A stretch of 56,884 nt of DNA. It comes from Cymbomonas tetramitiformis (taxonomy: Eukaryota > Chlorophyta > Pyramimonadophyceae > Pyramimonadales > Pyramimonadaceae). Positions 9,405 to 18,868 of the stretch are shown here, piece after piece. The stretch's first letter is position 1. Every line of letters starts with the position of its first letter. The stretch covers positions 1 to 56,884 of the forward strand of contig LGRX02034744.1 of the NCBI GenBank assembly GCA_001247695.2. Reading direction: 5' to 3'. The position numbers and the translations under genes are program-made. The notes beneath the pieces were generated by a model, which was given only the letters and a program-made list of their open reading frames with translations, made no database searches and was not told the origin of the DNA.

Positions 9405-10058
9405 CCATTGTGGTTGAGCTCGGGGGCGGGCCATCGTAGTTGAGCTTGGGGGCGGGCCATCGTAGTTGAGCTTGGGGGCGGGCCATCGTAGTTGAGCTCG
9501 GGGGGCGGGCCATCGTAGTTGAGCTTGAGGGCGGGCCATCGTAGTTGAGCTTGGGGCGGGCCATCGTAGTTGAGCTTGAGGGCGGGCCATCGTAGTTGAG
9601 CTTGGGGGCGGGCCATCGTAGTTGAGCTTGAGGGCGGGCCATCGTAGTTGAGCTCGGGGCGGGCCATCGTAGTTGAGCTTGGGGGCGGGCCATCGTAGTT
9701 GAGCTTGAGGGCGGGCCATCGTAGTTGAGCTTGGGGGCGGGCCATCGTAGTTGAGCTTGAGGGCGGGCCATCGTAGTTGAGCTCGGGGGCGGGCCATCGT
9801 AGTTGAGCTTGAGGGCGGGCCATCGTAGTTGAGCTTGGGGGCGGGCCATCGTAGTTGAGCTTGAGGGCGGGCCATCGTAGTTGAGCTCGTAGTTGAGGGC
9901 GGGCCATCGTAGTTGAGCTTGAGGGCGGGGCCATCGTAGTTGAGCTTGGGGGCGGGCCATCGTAGTTGAGCTTGGGGGCGGGCCATCGTAGTTGAGCTTG
10001 AGGCGGGCCATCGTAGTTGAGCTTGGGGGCGGGCCATCGTAGTTGAGCTTGGGGGCAA
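9405..10058. repeat. 26-bp tandem array (~25 copies)
   Basis: Unit CGTAGTTGAGCTTGAGGGCG + GGCCAT, with 1-2 bp length variants. Because 26 is not a multiple of three, all three minus-strand frames cycle through the same peptide (LNYDG, SSTTMARP, AQLRWPA), a sign of repeat DNA and not of a protein. Two further unit-like pieces lie at 11,305-11,355. Confidence 0.95.
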
Positions 10059-10441
10059 ATAGTAAATTTACCAAGAAAATCTCAACTCGAGTGTGCGCAA
10101 GAGAGAGAGAGAGAGAGATAGAGAGACTTACCGCTCATACAAGTTTCGCGCCAAACCTATGACCGAAAGTCGGTTGCCGGAATAAAATCCGACTGAAACA
10201 GCGTAGCTGAGCTTGAGGTCGGGCCAGTGTAGTTGAGATTGGAATTGACCGGGTCGGTGTAAGTAAGATTGAGGCTGAGGCATCGTAGTGTTTCTTGATA
10301 GCTCCCACCACCCGAAAACCGTATTCAGCGACACTTTGAAGTACACTCATATTTTCAAAAGCAAAACTCGATTTGCAACGACCACTACCACACACCCCGC
10401 ACGATTTCTTGAACGCCGTGAAATCAGATCGATCGCGTTCG

Positions 10442-11210
10442 AACAGTACGCCCCGGCACATCCGGCCGCGCGCATCCGGGCACGAAGCACGGCGCGCGGA
10501 CAATGCCACTTCGCGCACATCCGGCCTCACACGATCGTCCACACCCACTACGCTACACGAACCATTCCCGAATTGTCCAACTTCGACCTCACGTGCCCGA
10601 CTTTCGACGCGGAGCGTGATAGGACGATCCCCACTGCCCGAGCCAGATTACGAGGGCGCGAGCCCGAGTCTGACACCCGGGATAACGATGGTCCACCGAA
10701 CCTTTCACCTCCGGTTTACTTCTTGGTGGCACGAGTTCGTAAAGGGTCCTTCCCATCCACGAGCCGCCAGGCTCACTTGTGGTACGAAAGATTGGGACAA
10801 GTCCCGACGCTATGACGAACTCCCTCGGTAGTGAACGGTCGAAGTTTTCGTGACGCATCGTTCAAAACAACACACACACGCATACACACAACTCTACACC
10901 GACCGTCGCGTTCTTACGATAGGCTAAATTGCCTCGACGACTTTCGACCGGAAAGGAACGAAACCGATCCCCACTGCCCGAGCCAGATTCGAAGGCGCGA
11001 GCCCGAGTCTGACACCCGGGATGACGATGGTCCACCGAATTCCGAGCCTCCGGTCTACTTCTTGAAGGCGCGAGTTCGCGAAGGATCCTCCCCATCCACG
11101 AGCCGCCAAGCTCACTTGTGGTACGGGAGATTGGGACAATTCCCGACGCTATCGCGAACTCGCTCGTCGAAAGGGCGCCTCTATCACGCGAACTTACAAC
11201 AAAGTTTTAC
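10442..11210. repeat. Dispersed repeat block, copies 2 and 3
   Basis: Holds 10,442-10,540 (match to 8855-8968), 10,590-10,835 (diverged) and 10,885-11,205 (near-identical to 8965-9285). It ends close to a GA tract as copy 1 does, so the duplicated unit is [block + GA tract + GGGCGGGCCA unit]. Confidence 0.85.
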
Positions 11211-11465
11211 ACGAGCGAAACACAGAGAGAGAGAGAGAGACTCGCCTCTCGTGCAGCTTTCGTGCGAGAAAGAATAGAGATAAAACTCGGCATTCGAGCT
11301 TGAAGTCGGGCGGGCCAGCGTAGTTGAGCTTGGGGTCGGGCGGGCCAGCGCAGTTGAGCGAAGTACGCGAAGGTCTGTGCAATCGGCAAATCCGATCCGC
11401 GAAGGGACCCGCCGTCCGGAACACCGAGCGACGATTGAACCAACATCGTCCATCGTTGCAACATA

Positions 11466-11735
11466 TCAAGGTAAGGTTTGCGCGGAGTCCACAAAAAATA
11501 CAAAAACTTTTCAAAATCTAGATTTTGAGATGCGAGCGATTTAAGTTTGCGCTTAAGTATGGTTAAGTATGGGGGGTGACCGAGCGGTATCGACCATAAC
11601 TTTTCATTAACGTGGTCAATTTGGCACCTGAAGTGCGCAACATGTACAGGGTGCTATGGGCAACCTATTTATCAAATAAAAGATTTTTAAAAAAGTTTTA
11701 CATTTTTTGTGGACTCCGCGCAAACCTTACCTTGA
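11466..11735. mobile_element. 270-bp MITE with ~35-45 bp terminal inverted repeats, TA target
   Basis: The left end TCAAGGTAAGGTTTGCGCGG and its continuation through AGTCCACAAAAAAT are repeated inverted at the right end. TA dinucleotides flank both ends (11,464-11,465 and 11,736-11,737), the pattern left by Tc1/mariner-type transposition. No transposase inside. Confidence 0.75.
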
Positions 11736-11767
11736 TATATTATCTACCCGAACACCTGTCGAGCGGT

Positions 11768-12025
11768 TCATTTCGCCTTCTTCTTCCACAAACACGAGCA
11801 GGCCAGCGCTTTGGCGGTGCCCGCTTTGGCGTTCTTGCAGTTGTGCCGCGCGCGGAAGTTTTTGCGAGCGGAGTCGCTGTAATTGTGGCGGTACTTCGTG
11901 TCGCCCGCGTGCACGATCCGGGCGGAGCCGTTCTTGCACACCTTCTGCATCACCTTCTTCCCTTTGAGATACGACCGAGACACCTGTCCGCACTTCATGC
12001 GCCTCTTCGCCTCCGCCGCTCCCAT
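11768..12025 (-). CDS. Small basic protein with FRARHNC...SCLW motif
   Basis: 85 residues, strongly basic. It has paired CxxxS/CKNG cysteines, KGKK, DTKYRHNYSDSARKNFRARH and CKNAKAGTAKALACSCLW. From memory, a FRARHxC...SCxxW signature occurs in small basic proteins of large DNA viruses and some phages; I could not verify that here. A TATA box (TATAAATATGCG on the minus strand, 12,091-12,102) lies about 70 bp upstream of the ATG at 12,025, which supports a real gene. The likely role is nucleic-acid binding (inference). Confidence 0.6.
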   Translation of the reverse strand: MGAAEAKRRMKCGQVSRSYLKGKKVMQKVCKNGSARIVHAGDTKYRHNYSDSARKNFRARHNCKNAKAGTAKALACSCLWKKKAK

Positions 12026-12090
12026 CGTTCGGATCGTGTCGCGAGCGGTGATCCCGTCGAGACCGCCCCGGAAATGAGAGCGCGCCTTCG

Positions 12091-12102
12091 CGCATATTTA
12101 TA
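12091..12102 (-). promoter_or_regulatory. TATA box of the small basic protein gene
   Basis: TATAAATATGCG on the minus strand, between the gene start and a 25-bp CT tract that separates it from the U-box gene. Confidence 0.65.
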
Positions 12103-12169
12103 CAGCTGCGCGGGTAATGCTCGACGCACGAAGATGGTTGCCGGGACTCTCTCTCTCTCTCTCTCTCTC

Positions 12170-12772
12170 TCACGACAAGATGAAACAGACGACGATTGTG
12201 AGAATCATAAACGGTGACATGCACCCAACCACCGCGAGGAACCGGATGCACCCATCACGAGGGCTGTCGCAGGTCGTTTCGGAGGCGTCGAGCGTCTCGC
12301 GATCTCGCCCCTGAACGGCGGAAGCCTCCCGCAGAGGAAGCCAGTCGTGCCAAGCCGTGCTCCACGTGGGATCGAGCGGGAGCCTCGACGTCTCCACGAC
12401 CGGCACGAGTCGCTCCTCCCGTCGCGCGAGGTCGATCGTCCCCGTATCCCCGAGCTCCTGTATGAAATCTCGCACCAGACGGTTGGGCACGGCGAGCTTG
12501 ACGGCGGAGAGCGCGCGAAAGAGGTCGTCCTCCTCGCGAGCGAGCGGCGCGTACGGCTCGTTGGTCAGCGGGCAGACCCCTGGACGCCGGGCGAGGGCCT
12601 CGTTGAATGCGGCGCGCTCGTAAGTGAAGCCCATAGGGTCCACGACCGGATCCCGCATGCTGCGCATCGTGATGGGGCAGACGCACAACCGCTCCAGCGT
12701 GTCCCTCGCGATGCCCTCGGCCATCTGCGTGACCGCTCCGCGAGACGACGGGCTCGACGTCATCGAATCCAC
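12170..12772 (-). CDS. U-box protein with C-terminal membrane anchor
   Basis: 200 residues. The U-box (about 30-85) shows CPITMRSMRDPVVDPMGFTY, then ERAAFNEAL and CPLTNEPY, the usual E2-binding fold without zinc. A hydrophobic stretch at the very end (FLAVVGCMSPFMILTIVVCF, about 176-198) predicts a tail-anchored membrane protein. So this is a likely ubiquitin ligase on the ER, mitochondrial or another cytoplasmic membrane surface. A GA tract lies 3-20 bp upstream of the start codon. It has the same orientation as the 85-residue gene but appears to be separately promoted. This is the second ubiquitin-ligase type in the island. Confidence 0.85.
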   Translation of the reverse strand: MDSMTSSPSSRGAVTQMAEGIARDTLERLCVCPITMRSMRDPVVDPMGFTYERAAFNEALARRPGVCPLTNEPYAPLAREEDDLFRALSAVKLAVPNRLVRDFIQELGDTGTIDLARREERLVPVVETSRLPLDPTWSTAWHDWLPLREASAVQGRDRETLDASETTCDSPRDGCIRFLAVVGCMSPFMILTIVVCFILS

Positions 12773-13068
12773 CTATCTCTCTCTCTCTCTCCAAACCTCG
12801 CTCGCGCCCGAAAGATTGTTACAACAAACGGTCCGATACCGGACGCCGATTTCCGCGTGCCTCTCTAACGTTTTCCGTATCACTTCCGAGGACTATTCGC
12901 CGAGGCCCGACGATATCTTATCGGTACACGATCGGTTGTCAAACATGCAACAAATTGTGTACAGCACGGACGACGTGTATACACATATATATATGTGTGT
13001 GCGTGCGCGTGTGCGCGTATACTTCGATCGACAATAAGTACGCACATCGACCATTTCATATATTTGAG

Positions 13069-13488
13069 ATGACGATTATTGCTCAAGTGATCCCCCAAAA
13101 TCTTCGTGACTTCTGGACCGAGTTTATCTCTACAATAGATCAAGCTGATGAACCGGAGTTGGTATCGTATCTGAATAAAATTAGTGATATTTTGCAGATA
13201 TCGCATATGTTTGCACTTGCTATATATGCACTTAGGGAACAGAATAAGCTTACTTACACGATAGCGGAAGCAATAGTTCCTTCCATCGATGCCGAGTCTA
13301 AGACTCTCTGTTACAAACAACTCTTCGATATCGGAAAATTGCCCGACAAAGCCTTTGACGAATTTTGGTTATTTCATCAGGAGCATATGGGAAGCAACCT
13401 TGACCTAAAAACCCGACTTAAGAACTTATATCAACGTAATGAAAAGCTGACTACGGAAATCAGTAAAACACTCGATGAAAGCATATGA
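13069..13488 (+). CDS. Unrecognised 139-residue protein
   Basis: Reads MTIIAQVIPQNLRDFWTEF..., acidic and apparently all-helical, ending ...ISKTLDESI. There is an ACATATATATATGTGT TATA-like palindrome about 80 bp upstream and a second CATATATTTGAG just before the ATG. The open frame continues upstream to 12,955, but that part is the AT/GT repeat. No family is recognised. Codon use and length support a gene. Confidence 0.55.
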   Translation: MTIIAQVIPQNLRDFWTEFISTIDQADEPELVSYLNKISDILQISHMFALAIYALREQNKLTYTIAEAIVPSIDAESKTLCYKQLFDIGKLPDKAFDEFWLFHQEHMGSNLDLKTRLKNLYQRNEKLTTEISKTLDESI

Positions 13489-13733
13489 ACGACTCACTCA
13501 GTTTATCGACTACACCGACGACATCAAACATGAAAAGCGTTAAACACACGCCATACAATATGATCGAACACAAATTTGTACAAAATAATCGTTGAACACA
13601 CGCCAAAGGGTTCTTATGCACATATGGCTTGATGTCGAACTGATGTTGTCTTCCTGTGCCGAATAACACAAAGTTCGCGTAACACGTAGGTAGAAATCGA
13701 GTGCGTTCACTTTTGATATTTAATAATTCACAT

Positions 13734-13765
13734 CTCTCTCTCTCTCTCTTTCTCTCTGTCTCTCT
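13734..13765. repeat. (CT)n tract
   Basis: CT dinucleotides with one interruption. It belongs to the cluster of GA/CT tracts between 9.3 and 14 kb. Confidence 0.9.
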
Positions 13766-13784
13766 GCGTGAGTATTTGTCTAAC

Positions 13785-14184
13785 TTAGCAGCTCTCGCCG
13801 ACGCCCGTGTTGTCCGCGTACACCACGAGCTCATCCGAGTTTGACCTCAGGTTACCGCACAACGCGACATTGTTTTCGAGGGTCCGCTCCACCAAGCCTA
13901 TTGCGCGACACCGAGGTAAATGTTGGACTTTTACCCGAAAAGTTTCACACAGGGTGACTGATCCGCACGAGACCAGAGAGAGAGAGAGAGAGGCGCGTGC
14001 GTTCGAAATTTCGAGTATCGGGTTTGATGCAAAATCGCCCGTTTTTTGTTGTGACGATGGGTCCGATCGGAGATTTTGGGTCCGGAATACCGATTCGACC
14101 GATACTTTTTTTAAGTTTCCATTCGGTAGGTCCGATGACGGAAGCCCCGATAGACATACCGAAGAGATGCGACCGGGAATGCAT
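13785..14184 (-). pseudogene. Possible frame-broken small protein
   Basis: The ATG at 14,184 (MHSRSHLFGMSIGAS) reads to a CT/GA tract at 13,975-13,992. A dinucleotide slip there would lead into VTLCETFRVKV...CGNLRSNSDELVVYADN to the stop at 13,785. Other frames here are equally open, so this is weak. Confidence 0.22.
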
Positions 14185-14336
14185 AAGCTTCGATTACGCC
14201 TTTCCGGCCCAGAGTAGGGCCGGGAAATTTAATCTACTCATACGCCCGACGGGAATGGTTTTTTCGTTTTTCTTTTCGATCATGCCTTTTCTAATTTGAT
14301 TGTGGCGTATCCGTGGTCCTTCATCCACCAAAACGT

Positions 14337-14349
14337 TCTATATAAATAC
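14337..14349 (+). promoter_or_regulatory. TATA box
   Basis: TATATAAATACT about 60 bp before the ATG at 14,401, which supports that ATG as the start of the next gene despite the frame problem. Confidence 0.65.
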
Positions 14350-14400
14350 TACTCTATTACAGCTCGCCCATACCGCGTTGACGCCGTCGTCACCACGGGC

Positions 14401-15335
14401 ATGAGCACGTGGAGGTAGAGCTTTCACCCATCACGAGATTTGACGTACTGAATAAATACCGTTACAACTTGGAAATACACACGCCAGGAGATCCGATTGT
14501 CGCAAGCTTTCAATACGCGCAACAAACGACGCAACTTAAAGATCTCGACGGGTCCGTACGTGTGTGTAATTTTGCGACCGAACCGGAGATATCAGGAGCG
14601 GTGAAATTTAATTCTTTATCGGATTCTACTGATATCACAACAACTACGTGTTTCCTTACTCAGATGAAAAAGCGAGAATTCGATCCAAATCACATAAAAA
14701 TACGTTACAACGATTTGCTTTTTTTCGACACCTGGTTATACACCATAGTGAAAATACAAACAAAAAAAATGCGACCCACTTTGTGGCAGATTTTGACAGT
14801 ACCAAAATACTCGCCAAACTCTACGGTTAACCCGTATGCGACTTTCCCGTGTGGAGTGCAACACGAAAAGGGTTTGTTTCAATGCATAGTTGTCGGCAAC
14901 GAACCTCAACACGTGCACGTAAATTTGCCCGTACAGACGATTGGTCTGCCGAAGTTGGAATATACCGTGGAGATAACAGGTTACCGCGTACCGAAAAATG
15001 AAAGGAGTACGTTCGGGCCCGTGTTGCAACAATTGCGACATCTTTCGTTGGACGACCAACGATGCGTACAATTTCGTAAAGATCATGAATGCATTTTCGA
15101 GGTGAAGGCAGAGTTAAGTGATGGCGGTGAGAAAACGGTGACCGCGACGAAAGTTGGACATGTAAATGAAGAACCTTCTATATACGCTCACTGGTACGCG
15201 TTAGATGAAGACAAGGACAACTGTACGTTTGAATACAAGGGTTCGAACATTCACGCGCGTGTAAAATTCGAAGTGTCGCACACACCAGACCTCGATCATC
15301 TTCGAAGAATGGATCGTCTAATGGAAAATCCTTAA
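14401..15335 (+). pseudogene. Unrecognised ~310-residue protein; start out of frame by one base
   Basis: A long uniform frame (HEHVEVELSPITRFDVLNKY to the stop at 15,335) encodes a mostly beta-rich, soluble protein with no motif I know. The only well-placed ATG (14,401) is one base out of phase. It reads MSTWR then stops, while the long frame opens at 14,382 with no ATG. A one-base deletion between 14,401 and 14,409 (true mutation or assembly error) or a short spliced leader would explain this. 14,409 is a GTG, which should not initiate here. A 30-bp piece of its 3' end (TCTTCGAAGAATGGATCGTC) is repeated just after the stop. Confidence 0.6.
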
Positions 15336-15427
15336 GAGAAACCTCGATAATCTTCGAAGAATGGATCGTCTAATGGAAACAGTTTTTTATCGCATGAATA
15401 ATCGATGGCGTATTTAAGCCCCAAACG

Positions 15428-15441
15428 TGTATAAATACACG
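15428..15441 (+). promoter_or_regulatory. TATA boxes before the 15.4-kb gene
   Basis: GTATAAATACAC (about 15,429) and a further CGTATTTAAGCC about 20 bp upstream. Given the ATG at 15,449, the upstream one fits spacing better. Confidence 0.5.
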
Positions 15442-15448
15442 AAGAGAC

Positions 15449-16510
15449 CATGTATGACGTCCGTCGCGCGCAGAAAACGGTCGAGGTGTGTGTGTGTGTT
15501 CTGGAGTCGTGATCGATGTAGACGCTAAAAAGAGTAATCGGAGGAAGCTTGAGGAATCCGAAAAGAAGTTGTGTATACATGCATTCAGCGGTGATAACGG
15601 GGATTGCGAAAATTTTATCGAAAACCTCGCGAATGCGTTAGATGCAGCTGCAATATTATACGAAATCGACCTACAAGAACGAGGTGTAGGAGGACTGAGG
15701 ATGCCGTTCAGCACTCACGAGGAGTGTGAAAAGGCCTACGCAGAATGTACGAACGTCCAGCGGGTGAATATGGTGATGACAATTTTGCGGTTTCTGTATG
15801 CGCGACACACGAGCGTAGAAACTCAAGACGTCATGTTTCGGACCGAACATGTCGCGGTGTTACTGTATGTGGTTATGTCATTCGCGATTCGATATCCGAT
15901 TGGTAAGTTGGTCGAGTATATGAAACCAACGGTAAGAGGTTTGGTCGTGTTCTTCTTTTTCGCAGCGATGTACGCGACTTATCTGCAGCCCAATCTTTTT
16001 GGAGGACGCTCGACTTTGATCGAATGTGGCGTAATCTACAAGATGGCTATGAGTTGTTTGTTGAAGAACTTGCCCGGATTGTACGGTGTCATCCCGGACT
16101 CAGTGAAAGCCTTCCTTGAAAAAGCTTACTCGGAGCTTTCCGATGGCGTCCATCTCTTCGACGTCGGCAGACTGATGAAAGAGCACAACATCAGCTTCCT
16201 GAATGCGAAGCTCCAATTTTATGCGCACCACTATCCTGCCCAAATCACGAATAATTCGACGAACTATTCATCCGATGCCGACAAACAGGCCGCGATCGCA
16301 GCGCTTCATTCGACTATTTATGACGCGCTCCAGAAAGGAATGCTTCGAATCGTTTCCGGAACGGGTACAGATCTTAAACAGATTGGAGGTTTCCTTGAAG
16401 CGATAGGATCGCCGCCTCCTGAAAGCCTTGTTTCAGAAAGCCTTGTTTCAGAAAATGCGGTCCTGAACAAACCCTTCCTTCAGGAAATGCGGTCGTATAT
16501 TCCATTTTGA
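15449..16510 (+). pseudogene. Unrecognised membrane-type protein, frame depends on a (GT)n run
   Basis: The ATG at 15,449 (MYDVRRAQKTVEVCVCV) enters a run of GT dinucleotides at 15,486-15,499 and stops soon after. Removing one GT unit joins it to the long frame that runs to 16,510 (about 350 residues). The long frame has a hydrophobic pair (AVLLYVVMSFAIRYPIGKLV and GLVVFFFFAAMYATYL) suggesting two membrane passes, and a tandem ESLVS repeat near the C-terminus. No family recognised. The run may be a slippage-sensitive switch, a mutation or a sequencing error. Confidence 0.55.
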
Positions 16511-16882
16511 TAAATGCTCCTTTTGAGCCTTCCGATTCAGAAATGTCCATCTGCCGCATCATGTCGATTGTCCTATCGCAGACGTCGGCTGTCCTACTCC
16601 AGAATTTGCGAGGAGCTCACAGACGCTGCTCATCTGACCAATCGTATTCACAGCACTTCATCAAACTCGTAACTTTTTCATACCGGATATGCACGAGAGC
16701 ACGTTTGTGGCCTTTATTCGGAGCGTTTGTAACATGAGCGTTTCATTTTACATCGTTTTACAAGCACACCGAACCGCATCTCGTGCTGAAAACATGGAAC
16801 GAACACCTGACAGCACGGACAATGCTGAGGCATCGCATGTATTCTATTATATAACGTGGTTTCGGGCTAAAACAAAAAATGA

Positions 16883-17065
16883 TTACAGCGTCACATCGTC
16901 TTTTTTGCATTTGCATATCGGACAGTTGCTAAAAGGGTGAGCGCTGGTACAAAACCAACACATAACCACGTGCCCGCAGGGTATGATCGCCACATCCTTA
17001 TTATCGTTTTGCCTTTGTCGCTCCGTAAGGCGCGCCCGTGAGTGTCCAACCCTCGCGGAGCGATG
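16883..17065 (-). pseudogene. C-terminal RING-finger fragment
   Basis: The minus-strand frame ending at 16,883 reads KDVAIIPCGHVVMCWFC, then SNCPICKCKKDDVTL and stop, the last half of an IAP/MDM2-type C-terminal C3HC4 RING. The first Cys pair is missing in this frame, which is closed by a stop at about 17,066. It lies just past the end of the FHA-RING gene on the same strand and is the remnant, or 3' exon, of another ubiquitin-ligase gene. Confidence 0.5.
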
Positions 17066-17147
17066 TCACGCCAGGCGATTCCGATCGAAATTGGCGAAGA
17101 GTGAAGCCGCACGTCACACTCAAGCTGATTTAGCCGTCGTCATCGCT

Positions 17148-18662
17148 TCATATCGCCCCCCCCGGCTTTTTTTCTCGAACATGCGGGTTTACGTCTCGAT
17201 CGTGTTCGCGCTCGCCGCTCTCCTTGAGTGCGGCCTCGTCGTTTCCCAACAAGGCACCGAAATAAGACATCTCAATGTTCATCAAGAAACTTTTGGTCTC
17301 CACGGACATGCGAACTTCAAACCCACTCACTGGTATCGCGGCCGCATGCTCGGTCGCCACGGTGTCGTGGATTTTTCCGAGCACCTTTCCGTCGAATACG
17401 ACGAGCGCTCCGTGGGCTACATAAGGTCCGATCGGGCGGCGGATGCCGCCGCGCATCGAGAGTGCTTTCGCGTAACCGCCGACGTACTTTTTGCGACGAG
17501 CAATCCTTGCGATGCCTGCAGCAATATCCTGAAATCCCCTCGAAAAGCTTCGAAAGTACACGGCATAGTCACCTTCGATTACTTTTCGGTGTTTCAGCAT
17601 CAAGTCATAAACGCGCTTCCCACAACGGAACTGGCGCTTCGATGGTGGCGGAGCGGCTGTCGCGCCATCGAAAACTCGACCCATTATCCTCCACTGGCGG
17701 GAGTTGTCCGTCCGCTCCAAGATGCTGTCGGCAAACCCCGGGCGCACGCCCGCCACGCGTGCGTTCTGCGGCAAGCCGCTCAGCAACTGCGCCTCGAGCC
17801 TTTTCCTCTCCTCGATGCACTCCTTCAAGCGCGCCCCGCGCTCCTCCAGCTCCGACGGACGCAGCTTCTCCTTAAGAACCGCGCACACGACGTTGTTGAA
17901 GTCGCGAGCGTACTTCGGTGCCCCGTAGGTGTGCCGCGGGCATTTCAGAGGGCACTCCGTGCTACGCTTTCGACAGGCGAAGGCGCAGACTCCGCAGAAC
18001 AGGTGTTGACAGTCGAGCGTGTGAGGGTCGACGATGGAGTCCAGGCAGATGCGACAACGCGTGGCCTCTTCGAAGGTCGCGTCCGTGGGATCCGCTTCCA
18101 CGGGAACGGGACGCCAGAAAAGCCCCCTCGGATCGAGCGCCGCCATTGCCGGATGCGTCTCCTCACAGAACACGAAGACGTGCGGGTTGCGCCTCGTCCT
18201 CTCGTCCCTCATCACGTTCAGCGGACCTCCCAAGGCGAACTTCTGACCGTGCCTCAGCTGGGCCGCTTTTCCCGAAGGGATCCTTTTCAAAGAGAGGAGG
18301 GGCGGAGCCTCGGACGCGGAGCCCTCCGCAAGTTCGCTCACCCAGCATCCGTTGGTGGCACGCTTATCCCCGAGGACGTAGACGTACGGGTGCGACCCTC
18401 TCGGAGGGATGTACCTGCCCCGCTCCGAGGCGCTCAGGGAGCTCCAGAGGATGCGCTCCAAGTACGCGTGGAAGCGGCTCAGGAGGAGAGCAACGGATTC
18501 GGATTCCAGCACGATGTCGTTGGTCGGGTGCCGACCGATACGTACACAGGTTCTGCCCATGACGTCGAAGAAGTAACCGACGTCATGGGCGACGGGCAGT
18601 TGGCTTGTCTCCGTGCTGTCGGAGGCCGTCAGCAGATACGCGGGAGCGGAAGGAAGGTCCAT
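17148..18662 (-). CDS. FHA-RING ubiquitin ligase (CHFR/RNF8-like layout)
   Basis: 504 residues. The FHA domain (about 35-165) shows VRIGRHPTNDIVL, LLSRFHAYLE, NGCWV and HGQKFALGG, so it should bind phosphothreonine. A classical C3HC4 RING (about 203-241) follows: CRICLDSIVDPHTLDCQHLF, CGVC, CPLKC. The long Arg-rich C-terminal half is not recognised. FHA-then-RING is the order in the eukaryotic DNA-damage/mitosis ligases RNF8 and CHFR, but no wider similarity is evident. The stop lies directly after a run of eight G (plus-strand C8), so the C-terminus may be longer if that run is miscalled. The start follows a TATA box at 18,757-18,768 and two stacked arrays. Confidence 0.88.
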   Translation of the reverse strand: MDLPSAPAYLLTASDSTETSQLPVAHDVGYFFDVMGRTCVRIGRHPTNDIVLESESVALLLSRFHAYLERILWSSLSASERGRYIPPRGSHPYVYVLGDKRATNGCWVSELAEGSASEAPPLLSLKRIPSGKAAQLRHGQKFALGGPLNVMRDERTRRNPHVFVFCEETHPAMAALDPRGLFWRPVPVEADPTDATFEEATRCRICLDSIVDPHTLDCQHLFCGVCAFACRKRSTECPLKCPRHTYGAPKYARDFNNVVCAVLKEKLRPSELEERGARLKECIEERKRLEAQLLSGLPQNARVAGVRPGFADSILERTDNSRQWRIMGRVFDGATAAPPPSKRQFRCGKRVYDLMLKHRKVIEGDYAVYFRSFSRGFQDIAAGIARIARRKKYVGGYAKALSMRGGIRRPIGPYVAHGALVVFDGKVLGKIHDTVATEHAAAIPVSGFEVRMSVETKSFLMNIEMSYFGALLGNDEAALKESGEREHDRDVNPHVREKKPGGAI

Positions 18663-18756
18663 GGCTCGTGCGGAATGCGAAGCGTGAAAGGGCTGTGCTA
18701 CCGGGTGGTGGAGTACCGATCGGAGAGCTTACTTGTGAGCTCTTGGTGCGGACGCT

Positions 18757-18768
18757 CCTCCTTTTATG
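18757..18768 (-). promoter_or_regulatory. TATA box of the FHA-RING gene
   Basis: CATAAAAGGAGG on the minus strand, about 95 bp upstream of the ATG at 18,662 and 30 bp from a 14-bp array. Confidence 0.7.
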
Positions 18769-18797
18769 CCCGACGGAGAGACCCGGCCGCCGTGGCC

Positions 18798-18868
18798 GTC
18801 GGCGGCCATCGCTCGGCGGCCATCGCTCGGCGGCCATCGCTCGGCGGCCATCGCTCGGCGGCCATCGC
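18798..18868. repeat. 14-bp tandem array (CATCGCTCGGCGGC)
   Basis: Five copies next to the TATA box of the FHA-RING gene. The core CGGCGGCCATCG echoes the cores of the arrays at 1-188 and 9405-10,058. Confidence 0.95.

Noticed and set aside
9274..10074. Long minus-strand frames coding Leu-Asn-Tyr-Asp-Gly / Thr-Met-Ala-Arg-Pro repeats
   Set aside because: All three frames give the same cycling peptide from a 26-bp unit; this is minisatellite DNA with no start or promoter support.
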